Shown one piece after another: positions 46,369 to 55,318 of a stretch of DNA of 64,000 bases. This stretch comes from Luteimonas padinae (lineage in GTDB: Bacteria > Pseudomonadota > Gammaproteobacteria > Xanthomonadales > Xanthomonadaceae): assembly GCF_014652935.1 (NCBI RefSeq), contig NZ_BMZT01000005.1, positions 124,001 through 188,000 of the forward strand, in the 5' to 3' direction. Position 1 is the first letter of the stretch. Each line of letters starts with the position of its first letter. A program made the translations under genes and the position numbers. The notes beneath the pieces were generated by a model. It did not search any database. It had not been told where the DNA came from and saw only the letters and a list, made by a program, of their open reading frames with translations.

Positions 46369-47058
46369 GTGCAGAAGCGCATCCTCATCGTCGATGACGA
46401 ACCCGCCATCCGCGACATGGTCGCCTTCGCCGTGCGCAAGGGCGATTACGAACCGGTGCATGCCGGCGACGCCCAGCAGGCGCAGGAAGCGATCGCCGAC
46501 CGGGTGCCCGACCTGATCCTGCTGGACTGGATGCTGCCCGGCACCAGCGGCATCGAGCTGGCGCGCCGCTGGCGCCGCGAGTCGCTGACCCGCGAAGTCC
46601 CGATCATCATGCTGACCGCGCGCGGCGAGGAGAACGATCGCGTCGGCGGCCTCGAGGCCGGCGTCGACGACTACGTGGTCAAGCCGTTCTCCGCGCGCGA
46701 ACTGCTGGCGCGGATCCGCGCGGTGATGCGGCGCTCGCGCGACGACGACGAGGACGGCAGCGTGACGGTCGGCGTCCTGCGCATCGACGGCGCCGCGCAC
46801 CGCGTCTTCGCCGGCGACGAGCCGGTCTCGATCGGGCCGACCGAATACCGCCTGCTGCACTTCTTCATGACCCATCCCGACCGCGTCTACACGCGCTCGC
46901 AGCTGCTCGACCACGTCTGGGGCGGCAGCGTGTACGTGGAGGAGCGCACGGTCGACGTGCACATCCGCCGCCTGCGCAAGACGCTGGAGCCCTTCACCCT
47001 CGACGCCATGGTGCAGACGGTGCGCGGCGCGGGTTACCGATTCTCCGCCTCGGTCTAG
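46369..47058 (+). CDS. phoB: Phosphate regulon response regulator PhoB
   Basis: 229-residue OmpR-type regulator. Receiver: ILIVDDEPAI with acidic pair, phosphoacceptor Asp53 in LLDWMLPG, and Lys in VVKPFSARELLARI. Winged helix: ITEYRLLHFFM-type segment, RVYTRSQLLDHVWGGSVYVEERTVDVHIRRLRKTL. The start is GTG at 46369. It is followed after 9 bp by phoR, and preceded by a Pho box. Confidence 0.97.
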   Translation: MQKRILIVDDEPAIRDMVAFAVRKGDYEPVHAGDAQQAQEAIADRVPDLILLDWMLPGTSGIELARRWRRESLTREVPIIMLTARGEENDRVGGLEAGVDDYVVKPFSARELLARIRAVMRRSRDDDEDGSVTVGVLRIDGAAHRVFAGDEPVSIGPTEYRLLHFFMTHPDRVYTRSQLLDHVWGGSVYVEERTVDVHIRRLRKTLEPFTLDAMVQTVRGAGYRFSASV

Positions 47059-47067
47059 ACTGGCGGC

Positions 47068-48426
47068 ATGCCGCCGACCCTCCAGCCCCCCTGGCAGCGG
47101 ACCCTGGCCACGCTTGCCGTGGTCCTCGGCGCCGCCGTGCTCGCGGGACTGGCCGTGGGCCATCCGTGGCCGGCGCTGGCACTGGCGGCGCTGGCGCTGC
47201 TGGCCGCGCACCTGCTGCGCCTGCGCCGGATCTCGTACCTGCTCGAAGCGCGCGTGCGCCTGCCGCCACCGCGGTCGGGCGGCGGCGCCTGGGCCAACGT
47301 CGAGCGCCTGCTGCACCGCGCGCGCGCCGAAGTGCGCGGCCGCGAGCGCCGGCTGGTGGAGATGATGCGCGCCTACCGCGCCGTCGCCACCGCCCTGCCG
47401 GACGCGCTGGTGGTGGTGGATCGCAACACCCAGCGCCTGATCTGGTGCAACGCCGGCGCCGACCGCCTGCTCGGCCTCGACTATCCACGCGACAAGGGCG
47501 CCAGCCTGGTCGAACGGCTGCAGCCGCTGCCGATCTCGCACTGGCTCAGCGCCGGTCGCCACGCCGAACCCATCGTCGACGCCGCCTCGCCCGCCGACCC
47601 GGCGATCCGCATCAGCCTGCGCCTGATCCCCTACTCCGACGCGCTGTGGCTGCTGGTGGCGCGCGACGTCGGCAAGCTGATGCGCCTGGAGCAGGTGCGC
47701 CGGGACTTCGTCGCCAACGTCTCGCATGAACTGCGCACGCCGTTGACCGTGGTCCATGGCTACCTCGACATGCTCGACCCCGCCGACAACGAGGAATGGG
47801 AGCCGATCATTGGCGAGATGCGGCGGCAGTCGCAGCGCATGACCCAGCTGGTCGAGGACCTGCTGGCGCTGTCGCGGCTGGAGGCGCAGGACGCGCTGGA
47901 GGACGAGGACGTGGCCATGGGGCCGATGCTGTCCACCCTGCGCCGCGAGGCAGAGGCGCTCAGCCAGGGCCGGCACGCGATCGTGGTCGAGGACCTGGCC
48001 GGCGTCGACCTGCTCGGCTCCAGCCGCGAACTGCACAGCGCGTTCTCCAACCTGGTCGCCAATGCCGTGCGCTACACCCCGAGCGGGGGCCGCATCGTGG
48101 TGCGCTTCGCCCCGTCCGAAGGCGGCGGTGCGACGCTGTCGGTGGAGGACAGCGGCTACGGCATCCCCGAGTCGCATATTTCGCGGCTGACCGAGCGCTT
48201 CTACCGCGTCTCGAGCAGCCGCACCCGCGAGACCGGCGGCACCGGCCTCGGGCTCGCCATCGTCAAGCACGTGCTGCAGCTGCATCAGGCCCGCCTGGAC
48301 ATCACCAGCGAGGTCGGCCGCGGCAGCACCTTCACCTGCAGCTTCGGCGCGGACCGCATCGTCCAGCGCGGAAAGGATCCCCATGAGCACCCGCAAGACC
48401 AGCACGCCTCCAGGCAGGGCGCCTAG
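47068..48426 (+). CDS. phoR: Phosphate regulon sensor kinase PhoR
   Basis: 452-residue membrane histidine kinase. Two N-terminal hydrophobic segments (about 13-31 and 34-50), a linker with a PAS-like domain (about 105-200, DALVVVDRN...LIWCNAGADRLLGL), the H box FVANVSHELRTPL with His220, the N box NLVANAVRY, and G boxes DSGYGIPESH and GGTGLGLAIVKHVL. It phosphorylates PhoB when phosphate is low. Its 3' end overlaps the ppk start by 44 bp, an unusual length for an overlap. Confidence 0.96.
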   Translation: MPPTLQPPWQRTLATLAVVLGAAVLAGLAVGHPWPALALAALALLAAHLLRLRRISYLLEARVRLPPPRSGGGAWANVERLLHRARAEVRGRERRLVEMMRAYRAVATALPDALVVVDRNTQRLIWCNAGADRLLGLDYPRDKGASLVERLQPLPISHWLSAGRHAEPIVDAASPADPAIRISLRLIPYSDALWLLVARDVGKLMRLEQVRRDFVANVSHELRTPLTVVHGYLDMLDPADNEEWEPIIGEMRRQSQRMTQLVEDLLALSRLEAQDALEDEDVAMGPMLSTLRREAEALSQGRHAIVVEDLAGVDLLGSSRELHSAFSNLVANAVRYTPSGGRIVVRFAPSEGGGATLSVEDSGYGIPESHISRLTERFYRVSSSRTRETGGTGLGLAIVKHVLQLHQARLDITSEVGRGSTFTCSFGADRIVQRGKDPHEHPQDQHASRQGA

Positions 48427-50551
48427 CCCGCGCACGCGCCGCGCGAAGGCCCCGGCCGACGCCGCCTCGCCCGTCGTGGCCGCGCAGCCGCAGGCCGAGG
48501 ATCTCCTGCGCGATCCTTCGCTCTACCTCAACCGCGAGCTGTCGCAGCTCGACTTCAACTTCCGCGTGCTCGCACAGGCGCGCGACGCCACGATCCCGCT
48601 GCTCGAGCGCCTGCGCTTCCTGTGCATCTCCTGCACCAACCTCGACGAGTTCTTCGAGATCCGCGCCGCGACCGTGCGCCACGCGCAGGACTTCGACGTG
48701 CCGCTGGCGCCCGACGGCCTGTCGCCGGTGACCGTGCTGCGCCGCATCCACGAGCGCACCGCCGAGCTGGTGGACGCGCAGTACGCCTGCTGGAACGACG
48801 TCCTGCGCCCGGCGCTGGCCGATGCCGGCATCCGCGTGCTGGCGCGCGAAACCTGGAACGCACGCCAGCGGCGCTGGCTGCGCGCCTATTTCCGCGAAGA
48901 GATCCTGCCGGTGCTGTCGCCGCTGGGCCTGGACCCGGCCCATCCGTTCCCCAAGATCCTCAACAAGTCGCTCAACCTGGTGGTGGTGCTCAAGGGCCGC
49001 GATGCGTTCGGCCGCAGCGGCCACCTGGCCATCGTCCGCGCGCCGCGCTCGCTGCCGCGCATCATCCGCCTGCCGCAGCGCGTCTCCGGCGGCGAGCACG
49101 ACTTCGTGTTCCTCTCGGCGATGCTGTCCGAATTCGTCGAGGACCTGTTCCCGGGCATGGCCGTGCGCGGTGCCTACCAGTTCCGCGTCACCCGCAACTC
49201 CGAGCTGATCGTCGACGAGGACGAGGTCGAGAACCTGGCGCTGGCGCTGCGCGACGAGCTGGTCGGCCGCGGCTACCTGCGCGCGATGCGCCTGGAGATC
49301 GCCGCCGACTGCCCGGAACCGATCGTGCGCGACCTTCTGCGCAACTTCGACCTGCCGGACAACGCGGTCTACCGCATCAACGGGCCGGTGAATCTCAACC
49401 GGGTCATCCAGGTCTACAACGAGGCCGACCGGCCGGAGCTCAAGTTCCCGCCCTTCCAGCCGCGCCAGCTGGCCGGCAGCGACGCCATGTTCGAGCGCCT
49501 CGCCGCCGGCGACGTGCTGCTCCACCATCCGTTCGACGCGTTCACCCCGGTGCTGGAACTGCTCAAGCAGGCGGCGTCCGATCCGGGCGTGCTGGCGATC
49601 AAGCAGACGCTGTACCGCACCGGGCGCGACTCGCCGATCGTCGAGCACCTGGTGCAGGCCGCGCGCAACGGCAAGGACGTGACCGTGGTGGTCGAACTGC
49701 GCGCGCGCTTCGACGAGGAGGCCAACCTCGGCCTCGCCGACCGCCTGCAGGACGCCGGCGTGCAGGTGGTCTACGGCGTGGTCGGCTACAAGACCCACGC
49801 CAAGATGCTGCTGGTGGTGCGCCGCGAGGGCCGCCGCCTGCGCCGCTACGTGCACATGGGCACCGGCAACTACCACAGCGGCACCGCGCGCGCGTACACC
49901 GACCTCAGCCTGATGACCGCCGATCCCGACATCGGCAGCGACGTGCACCAGATCTTCCAGCAGATCTCCGGCCTGGCGCCCGCGATCCGCCTGGAGCGCC
50001 TGCTGCAGTCACCGTTCACCCTGCACGACGGCGTGCTGGAGCGCATCGAGCGCGAGGCGCGCCTGGCCGCCAGCGGGCGCCCGGCGCGCATCATCGCCAA
50101 GATGAACGCCCTCAACGAGCCGCAGGTGGTGCGCGCGCTGTACGCGGCCTCGCAGGCCGGCGTGCAGATCGACCTCATCGTGCGCGGCGCCTGCACCCTG
50201 CGTCCCGGCGTGCCGGGGGTCTCGGACAACATCCGCGTGCGCTCGATCGTGGGCCGCTTCCTCGAGCACACCCGCGTGTACTGGTTCGGCAACGACGGCG
50301 CGCCGGAGACCTGGTGCGCGAGCGCCGACTGGCTCGAACGCAACCTGCTGCGCCGGGTCGAGACCTGCTTCCCGATCCTCGACCCCGCGATCGCGGCGCG
50401 CGTCTTTCGCGAAGCGCTGCAGACCTACCTCGACGACAACACCAACGCCTGGGAACTGCAGGCCGACGGCAGCTACGTGCAGGTGTCCCCGGCCGACGGC
50501 GAAGCGCCGCATTCGGCGCAGTCGGCGCTGCTGGCGGGGATCTGCGGATGA
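48383..50551 (+). CDS. ppk1: Polyphosphate kinase 1
   Basis: 722-residue PPK1, which makes polyphosphate from ATP. After a basic N-terminal tail (about 1-35) comes LYLNRELSQLDFNFRVL, the PPK N domain, and the phospholipase-D-like domains with the catalytic His472 in YKTHAKMLLVV and the second site YVHMGTGNYHSGTARAYTD. The ATG at 48383 lies inside the end of phoR with about 44 bp of overlap. ppx follows with an ATGA overlap, so synthesis and breakdown are in one operon under the phosphate system. Confidence 0.96.
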   Translation: MSTRKTSTPPGRAPSPRTRRAKAPADAASPVVAAQPQAEDLLRDPSLYLNRELSQLDFNFRVLAQARDATIPLLERLRFLCISCTNLDEFFEIRAATVRHAQDFDVPLAPDGLSPVTVLRRIHERTAELVDAQYACWNDVLRPALADAGIRVLARETWNARQRRWLRAYFREEILPVLSPLGLDPAHPFPKILNKSLNLVVVLKGRDAFGRSGHLAIVRAPRSLPRIIRLPQRVSGGEHDFVFLSAMLSEFVEDLFPGMAVRGAYQFRVTRNSELIVDEDEVENLALALRDELVGRGYLRAMRLEIAADCPEPIVRDLLRNFDLPDNAVYRINGPVNLNRVIQVYNEADRPELKFPPFQPRQLAGSDAMFERLAAGDVLLHHPFDAFTPVLELLKQAASDPGVLAIKQTLYRTGRDSPIVEHLVQAARNGKDVTVVVELRARFDEEANLGLADRLQDAGVQVVYGVVGYKTHAKMLLVVRREGRRLRRYVHMGTGNYHSGTARAYTDLSLMTADPDIGSDVHQIFQQISGLAPAIRLERLLQSPFTLHDGVLERIEREARLAASGRPARIIAKMNALNEPQVVRALYAASQAGVQIDLIVRGACTLRPGVPGVSDNIRVRSIVGRFLEHTRVYWFGNDGAPETWCASADWLERNLLRRVETCFPILDPAIAARVFREALQTYLDDNTNAWELQADGSYVQVSPADGEAPHSAQSALLAGICG

Positions 50552-52077
50552 GCCCCGCGGTCGCCGCGGCGTCGCAGAGCCAGCCCTTGGCCGACGGCGA
50601 CATGCTCGCCGCCATCGACCTCGGCTCCAACAGCTACCACATGGTCGTGGCCCGCTACACGCTGGGCCAGCTGCGCATCGTCGACCGCCTGCGCGAGACC
50701 GTGCGCATGGCCGAAGGCCTCGATGCGCGCGGCGGCCTCGAGGCCGAGGTGCGGCAGCGCGCGCTGCAATGCCTGGCGCGCTTCGGCCAGCGGATCCGCG
50801 ACATCCCGCCGCACCGCGTGCGCGCGGTGGCGACCAACACCGTGCGCCGGCTGGCGGCGCCGCAGGCCTTCCTGATGCCGGCCGAAACCGCGCTCGGGCA
50901 TGCGATCGAAGTGGTCGCCGGCCGCGAGGAGGCGCGCCTGGTCTACCTCGGCGTCGCGCAGGCGCAGCCGCCCAAGCCGGGCCACCGCCGCCTCGTGCTC
51001 GACATCGGTGGCGGCTCGACCGAATGCATCATCGGCCGCGGCTTCGAGACGCTCGAACGCGAGAGCGTGCAGCTCGGCGCCGTCGCCGGCACGCTGCGCT
51101 ACTTCGGCAACGGCCGGCTGTCGCGGCGCAAGTGGCGCGACGCGCTGATCGAGGCATCGGTGGAGTTCCAGCAGTTCGCCGCGACCTATCGCAGCCTCGG
51201 CTGGCAGGAGGCGGTCGGCGCCTCGGGCACCAACAAGGCGATAGGCGAGATCTGCGCGGCGATGAAGCTCACCAAGGGCGCGATCACCGCCGAGGCCCTG
51301 CCCGTGGTGCGCGACGCGCTGCTGCGCGCCGGCCACGTCGACGACATCGACCTGCCGGGGCTGTCGGCCGAACGCCGGCCGATCATCGCCGGCGGGCTGC
51401 TGGTGCTGGAAGCGGCGTTCACCAGCCTCGGCCTGCAGCGCATGATGGTCAGCAAGGCGGCGCTGCGCGAAGGCGTGCTCCACGACCTGGTCGGCCGCGC
51501 CGGCGACCAGGACCCGCGCGAGGCCTCGGTCGACGCGCTGGTGCAGCGCTACGGCATCGACGTGGCGCAGGCGCTGCGCGTCGAGGCCAGCGCGCTGCGG
51601 CTGTTCGACCTGGTGGCACCCGCCTGGCAGCTGACACCCGACGACCGCCTCATGCTGTCCTGGGCCGCGCGCCTGCACGAGCTCGGCCTCACCATCGCGC
51701 ACAGCCAGTACCAGGTCCACGGCGCCTACATCCTTGCGCACTCCGACATCGCGGGGTTCTCGCGCCAGGAGCAGGAGTTCCTGGCCGCACTGGTGCGCGC
51801 GCACCGGCGCAAGGTGCCGAAGAACGTGTTCGAGGCCCTGCCCGACCGCCTGCTGCCGGCGGCGCGACAGCTCTCGGTCCTGCTGCGGCTGGCCGTGCTG
51901 CTGCACCGTGGCCACGAGAGGCCCGAGATCCCCGGCCTCGATGCCGTGGCCCGCGGGGCCACGCTGGAGCTTCGCCTGCCCGCCCGCTACCTCGATGAAC
52001 GCCCGCTGCTGCAGGCGGATCTCGCGGGCGAACCGGCCGAGATCCCGGCGCTGGGCATCACGCTGCGCATCGGCTGA
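50548..52077 (+). CDS. ppx: Exopolyphosphatase Ppx/GppA
   Basis: 509-residue Ppx/GppA phosphatase that releases phosphate from the ends of polyphosphate. N-terminal ASKHA signature IDLGSNSYHMVV; VAGREEARLVYLGV; second nucleotide site DIGGGSTECIIGRG; then the HD-like C-terminal part (WAARLHELGLTIAHSQYQVHGAYILAHSD). Length matches E. coli Ppx. The ATG overlaps the TGA of ppk1. GppA (pppGpp hydrolysis) cannot be excluded, but the ppk linkage favours Ppx. Confidence 0.94.
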   Translation: MSPAVAAASQSQPLADGDMLAAIDLGSNSYHMVVARYTLGQLRIVDRLRETVRMAEGLDARGGLEAEVRQRALQCLARFGQRIRDIPPHRVRAVATNTVRRLAAPQAFLMPAETALGHAIEVVAGREEARLVYLGVAQAQPPKPGHRRLVLDIGGGSTECIIGRGFETLERESVQLGAVAGTLRYFGNGRLSRRKWRDALIEASVEFQQFAATYRSLGWQEAVGASGTNKAIGEICAAMKLTKGAITAEALPVVRDALLRAGHVDDIDLPGLSAERRPIIAGGLLVLEAAFTSLGLQRMMVSKAALREGVLHDLVGRAGDQDPREASVDALVQRYGIDVAQALRVEASALRLFDLVAPAWQLTPDDRLMLSWAARLHELGLTIAHSQYQVHGAYILAHSDIAGFSRQEQEFLAALVRAHRRKVPKNVFEALPDRLLPAARQLSVLLRLAVLLHRGHERPEIPGLDAVARGATLELRLPARYLDERPLLQADLAGEPAEIPALGITLRIG

Positions 52078-52140
52078 CGCGCACCATCCGCCACCGTATC
52101 GAGCGGTGCTATGCTCCGGCGATCCATTCCGGAGACAGCA

Positions 52141-52620
52141 ATGGGTCGTCGAATCACCGTCCTGGTCCTGTCGCTGGTCGTCGCGCTGGCGGCGGCCTGC
52201 TCCAGCGGTCCCGCGCGCCGCGTGTCCGAACCCGCCGCAAGCATCCAGGAGCTGGCCGTGCAGGCCGACGGCAGCTGGTCGATCAGCCTGCGCCTGCAGA
52301 ACTACAGCAGCGTGCCGATGCGCTTCGACGCGATCGACCTCCAGGTCACCGTCGGCGGCCAGGCCGCGGGCACGCTGGCCGACGCACCCGCGCTGGAGAT
52401 CGGGCCGGAGTCGGCCGACGTGGTCGCCGTGCGCATGCAGCCCGCATCCGGCGCCCGCATGCTGCTGGCCGACACGCTCGCCGCCGGCCGCGGCGTCGAC
52501 TACGCACTGGACGGCACCATCAGCGCGGCCCCCGCCGACCGCGGCAACGCCCGCAGCTACCCCGTGAAGCGCAAGAGCGCGCTGAGCCCCGCCCCGGGCC
52601 TGGCAGGCGTGCTGCGCTGA
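52141..52620 (+). CDS. Putative lipoprotein with LEA14/WHy-like domain
   Basis: 159-residue lipoprotein. Signal peptide MGRRITVLVLSLVVALAAAC has a lipobox (LAAAC), followed by SSG. The mature part is one beta-sandwich-like domain: IQELAVQADGSWSISLRLQNYSSVPMRFDAIDLQVTVGGQAAGTLAD fits the WHy/LEA type 2 fold. Function unknown; the domain is seen in stress-linked envelope proteins. TCCGGAGACAGCA precedes the ATG, with GGAG as ribosome site. It follows ppx by 63 bp. Confidence 0.8.
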   Translation: MGRRITVLVLSLVVALAAACSSGPARRVSEPAASIQELAVQADGSWSISLRLQNYSSVPMRFDAIDLQVTVGGQAAGTLADAPALEIGPESADVVAVRMQPASGARMLLADTLAAGRGVDYALDGTISAAPADRGNARSYPVKRKSALSPAPGLAGVLR

Positions 52621-52660
52621 GCGCGTCCCCCATCGCAGACAGACAGGATCCTCCCTGCCC

Positions 52661-54451
52661 ATGAGCCAGTACACCGCCCCGCTTGCCGACTTCCGCTTCG
52701 TCCTCGACGACGTGCTCGACGCGCAGGCGCAGTTCGCCCGGCTGGGCCATGCCGACGCCACGCCCGACGTGATCGACGCCGTGCTCGAGGAAGCCGCGCG
52801 CTTCAGCGGCAGCGTGCTCGCGCCGCTCAACGCCGTCGGCGACCAGCAGGGCTGCCGCCACGACCCCGCCACCGGCGACGTCACCACGCCCGAGGGCTTC
52901 AAGGCCGCCTATGCGCAGTACGTCGACGGCGGCTGGCCGGGCCTCACCGCCGCGCCGGAGCACGGCGGCCAGGGCCTGCCGCACCTGGTCGGCACCGTCG
53001 TGAGCGAGATGATCAACGGCGCCAACCTGGCCTGGGGCAACTTCCCGCTGCTCTCGCACGGCGCGGTGGAAGCGCTGCGCCAGCACGGCCAGGACTGGCA
53101 GCGCGAGGTGTTCCTCAAGCCGCTGATCGAAGGCCGCTGGACCGGCACCATGTGCCTCACCGAGCCGCACTGCGGCACCGACCTCGGCCTGCTGCGCACC
53201 CGCGCCGAGCCCGTCGGCGACGATGCCTACGCGATCACCGGCACCAAGATCTTCATCACCGCCGGCGAGCACGACTTCACCGACAACATCATTCACCTGG
53301 TGCTGGCCAAGCTGCCCGACGCACCGGCGGGCGCCAAGGGCATCTCGCTGTTCGTGGTGCCGAAGTTCAAGGTGGCGCGCGACGGCAGCGTCGGCGAGCG
53401 CAACGCGGTGCGCTGCGGCTCGATAGAACACAAGATGGGCATCAAGGGCTCGGCCACCTGCGTGATGAACTTCGACGGCGCCCAGGGCTGGCTGGTCGGC
53501 GAGGCGCACGGCGGGCTCAAGGCCATGTTCACCATGATGAACTCCGCGCGCCTGGGCGTCGGCCTGCAGGGCATCGGCCTGTCCGAGCGTGCGTACCAGA
53601 ACGCGCTGCGCTATGCGCGCGAGCGCCTGCAGTCGCGCGCGCTCAGCGGCCCGAAGCGCCCCGACAAGCCGGCCGACCCGATCATCGTCCACCCCGACGT
53701 GCGTCGCATGCTGCTGTCGGTGAAGGCGCTGACCGAAGGCAGCCGCATGCTGGCGATGCACGCCGGCAGCCTGCTCGACGCCGCCAGCCACGCCGACGAC
53801 GCGGCCGAACGCGAGCGCGCCGAGACCCTGGTGAGCTTCCTCACCCCGATCTCCAAGGCCTGCCAGACCGAATGGGGCATCGAGAACACCTACAACGCCC
53901 TGCAATGCTTCGGCGGCCATGGCTACATCGCCGAGCACGGCATGGAGCAGCTGGCGCGCGACGCCCGCATCACCACGCTCTACGAAGGAACCACGGGCAT
54001 CCAGGCGCTGGACCTGGCCGGACGCAAGACCGCGTCCTCGCGCGGCGCCGGCCTGAAGCTGTTCCTGGCCGAGGTCGAAGCCTTCTGCGCGGCGCACGAA
54101 GGCGACGGCGAGCTGGCAGCGGACATCGCCACCCTGCGCGCGAAGTGCGTCGAGTGGAGCGAACTCACCACCGGGATGCTGCAGGCGGCGGCGGGCAACC
54201 CCGACGAACTCGGCGCGGCTTCCTGGGACTATCTCTTCTATTCCGGCTACGTGGTGCTGGCGTACTGGTGGCTGCGCGCGCGCGCGGCCGCCCGGGACTC
54301 GTCGATGCCTGCGGCGTTCAAGGACGCCAAGCGCGAGGCGGCGCGGTTCTACTTCGCCCGCATCCTGCCGCGCACGCTGGCCCATGCCGAGGCGATCCGC
54401 GCCGGCGCCGGCCCGCTGATGGCGCTCGACGCCGACAGCTTCGGCGACTGA
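52661..54451 (+). CDS. Acyl-CoA dehydrogenase (DmdC-like)
   Basis: 596-residue flavoprotein of the long acyl-CoA dehydrogenase group that includes DmdC. Motifs: MCLTEPHCGTDLGLLRTRA and TGTKIFITAGEHD (flavin binding), KMGIKGSATCVMNFDGAQGWLVG, CFGGHGYIAEHGMEQLARDARITTLYEGTTGIQALDL with the catalytic Glu, and a C-terminal extra helical domain. It oxidises acyl-CoA or 3-methylmercaptopropionyl-CoA in other bacteria; the chain-length preference is unknown here. It stands alone on the + strand. Confidence 0.9.
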   Translation: MSQYTAPLADFRFVLDDVLDAQAQFARLGHADATPDVIDAVLEEAARFSGSVLAPLNAVGDQQGCRHDPATGDVTTPEGFKAAYAQYVDGGWPGLTAAPEHGGQGLPHLVGTVVSEMINGANLAWGNFPLLSHGAVEALRQHGQDWQREVFLKPLIEGRWTGTMCLTEPHCGTDLGLLRTRAEPVGDDAYAITGTKIFITAGEHDFTDNIIHLVLAKLPDAPAGAKGISLFVVPKFKVARDGSVGERNAVRCGSIEHKMGIKGSATCVMNFDGAQGWLVGEAHGGLKAMFTMMNSARLGVGLQGIGLSERAYQNALRYARERLQSRALSGPKRPDKPADPIIVHPDVRRMLLSVKALTEGSRMLAMHAGSLLDAASHADDAAERERAETLVSFLTPISKACQTEWGIENTYNALQCFGGHGYIAEHGMEQLARDARITTLYEGTTGIQALDLAGRKTASSRGAGLKLFLAEVEAFCAAHEGDGELAADIATLRAKCVEWSELTTGMLQAAAGNPDELGAASWDYLFYSGYVVLAYWWLRARAAARDSSMPAAFKDAKREAARFYFARILPRTLAHAEAIRAGAGPLMALDADSFGD

Positions 54452-54502
54452 GGCCGCGCCGCTACACAAGCTGTCACCATGGGCGTATAAGCTGTTGTTC
54501 CC

Positions 54503-55159
54503 ATGGAACCCGACAGAGCGCGGCTACGCCTTGTCAGCGGCATTGAACCCCCGGCAGCGCCGGCGTCCCGGCAGGTGGCCGGCACGGGGGTCCCGGCGCT
54601 GGGACGCGTGCGCCTGCTGGCCTTGGATGCACACGGGCGCGCCCTCGACTGGATGAGCTGGCAGGAAGCCACCTGCCTCTACGTGCGCGGCGCGGTGGCC
54701 TGGACCCTCGGCCAGCCCTGCCTGTCGGTGCGCGGCGGCACCAGCCGCGCGACCGGCCTGCGCAGCCTGGTGGAACTGCATCCGATCGTGGCCGCGCGCG
54801 GCCATGCCCACGCCCGGGCCATCGACCCCACGCCGGCGCTGACCAACAGCGCGCTGTTCGCACGCGACCAGCACCTGTGCATGTACTGCGGACAGGGCCA
54901 TCCCCGCCAGCAACTCACCCGCGACCACGTGCATCCGGTCTCGCGCGGCGGCGCCGACATCTGGGAGAACGTGGTCACCGCCTGCTTCGCCTGCAACTCG
55001 CGCAAGGGCAACCGGACGCCCACGCAGGCTTCGATGCCGCTGCTGGCGGTGCCGTACCGCCCGAGCTGGATCGAGCACCTGATCCTCTCCAACCGCAACA
55101 TCCTGGCCGACCAGATGGCGTTCCTGTCCAGCCAGCTGCCGAAGCGCCGCAGGCACTGA
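54503..55159 (+). CDS. HNH endonuclease
   Basis: 218-residue protein with a complete HNH nuclease at about 120-172: CMYCG, LTRDHVHPVSRGGADIWENVVTACFACNSRKG, that is Cys126/Cys129, Asp141-His142, and Cys161/Cys164-Asn. The N-terminal 100 residues look like the region (LALDAHGRALDWMSWQEATCLY) found in a stand-alone group of HNH proteins in many proteobacteria. Target unknown; no partner methylase or defence gene is nearby, and codon use is like the neighbours. The ATG follows a TATAAG box (about 54486) that may be a promoter. Confidence 0.9.
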   Translation: MEPDRARLRLVSGIEPPAAPASRQVAGTGVPALGRVRLLALDAHGRALDWMSWQEATCLYVRGAVAWTLGQPCLSVRGGTSRATGLRSLVELHPIVAARGHAHARAIDPTPALTNSALFARDQHLCMYCGQGHPRQQLTRDHVHPVSRGGADIWENVVTACFACNSRKGNRTPTQASMPLLAVPYRPSWIEHLILSNRNILADQMAFLSSQLPKRRRH

Positions 55160-55318
55160 GCACGGCAGCGCCGCAGTTCGCAGCGCAAGCGCGACAGACG
55201 TCACCAAACAACGCCACGAGTGACGCGCAGCAGCCGGAACTGCCGCGCAGCGCGCGTTGACGCAGGTGGCGGCCTCCGCAACACTCCTCCGACTCACCAC
55301 CGTCGGGAATGCCGCGCG

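Noticed and set aside
44233-48435. A 1400-codon open frame on the minus strand across bepA, phoB and phoR
   Set aside because: It is the antisense of well-recognised genes; in GC-rich DNA such frames are common. Only its last 92 codons (grxC) are real.
48622-50547. Long frame in another phase over ppk1
   Set aside because: The sequence before ppx lacks any family pattern; the real ppx starts at ATG 50548.
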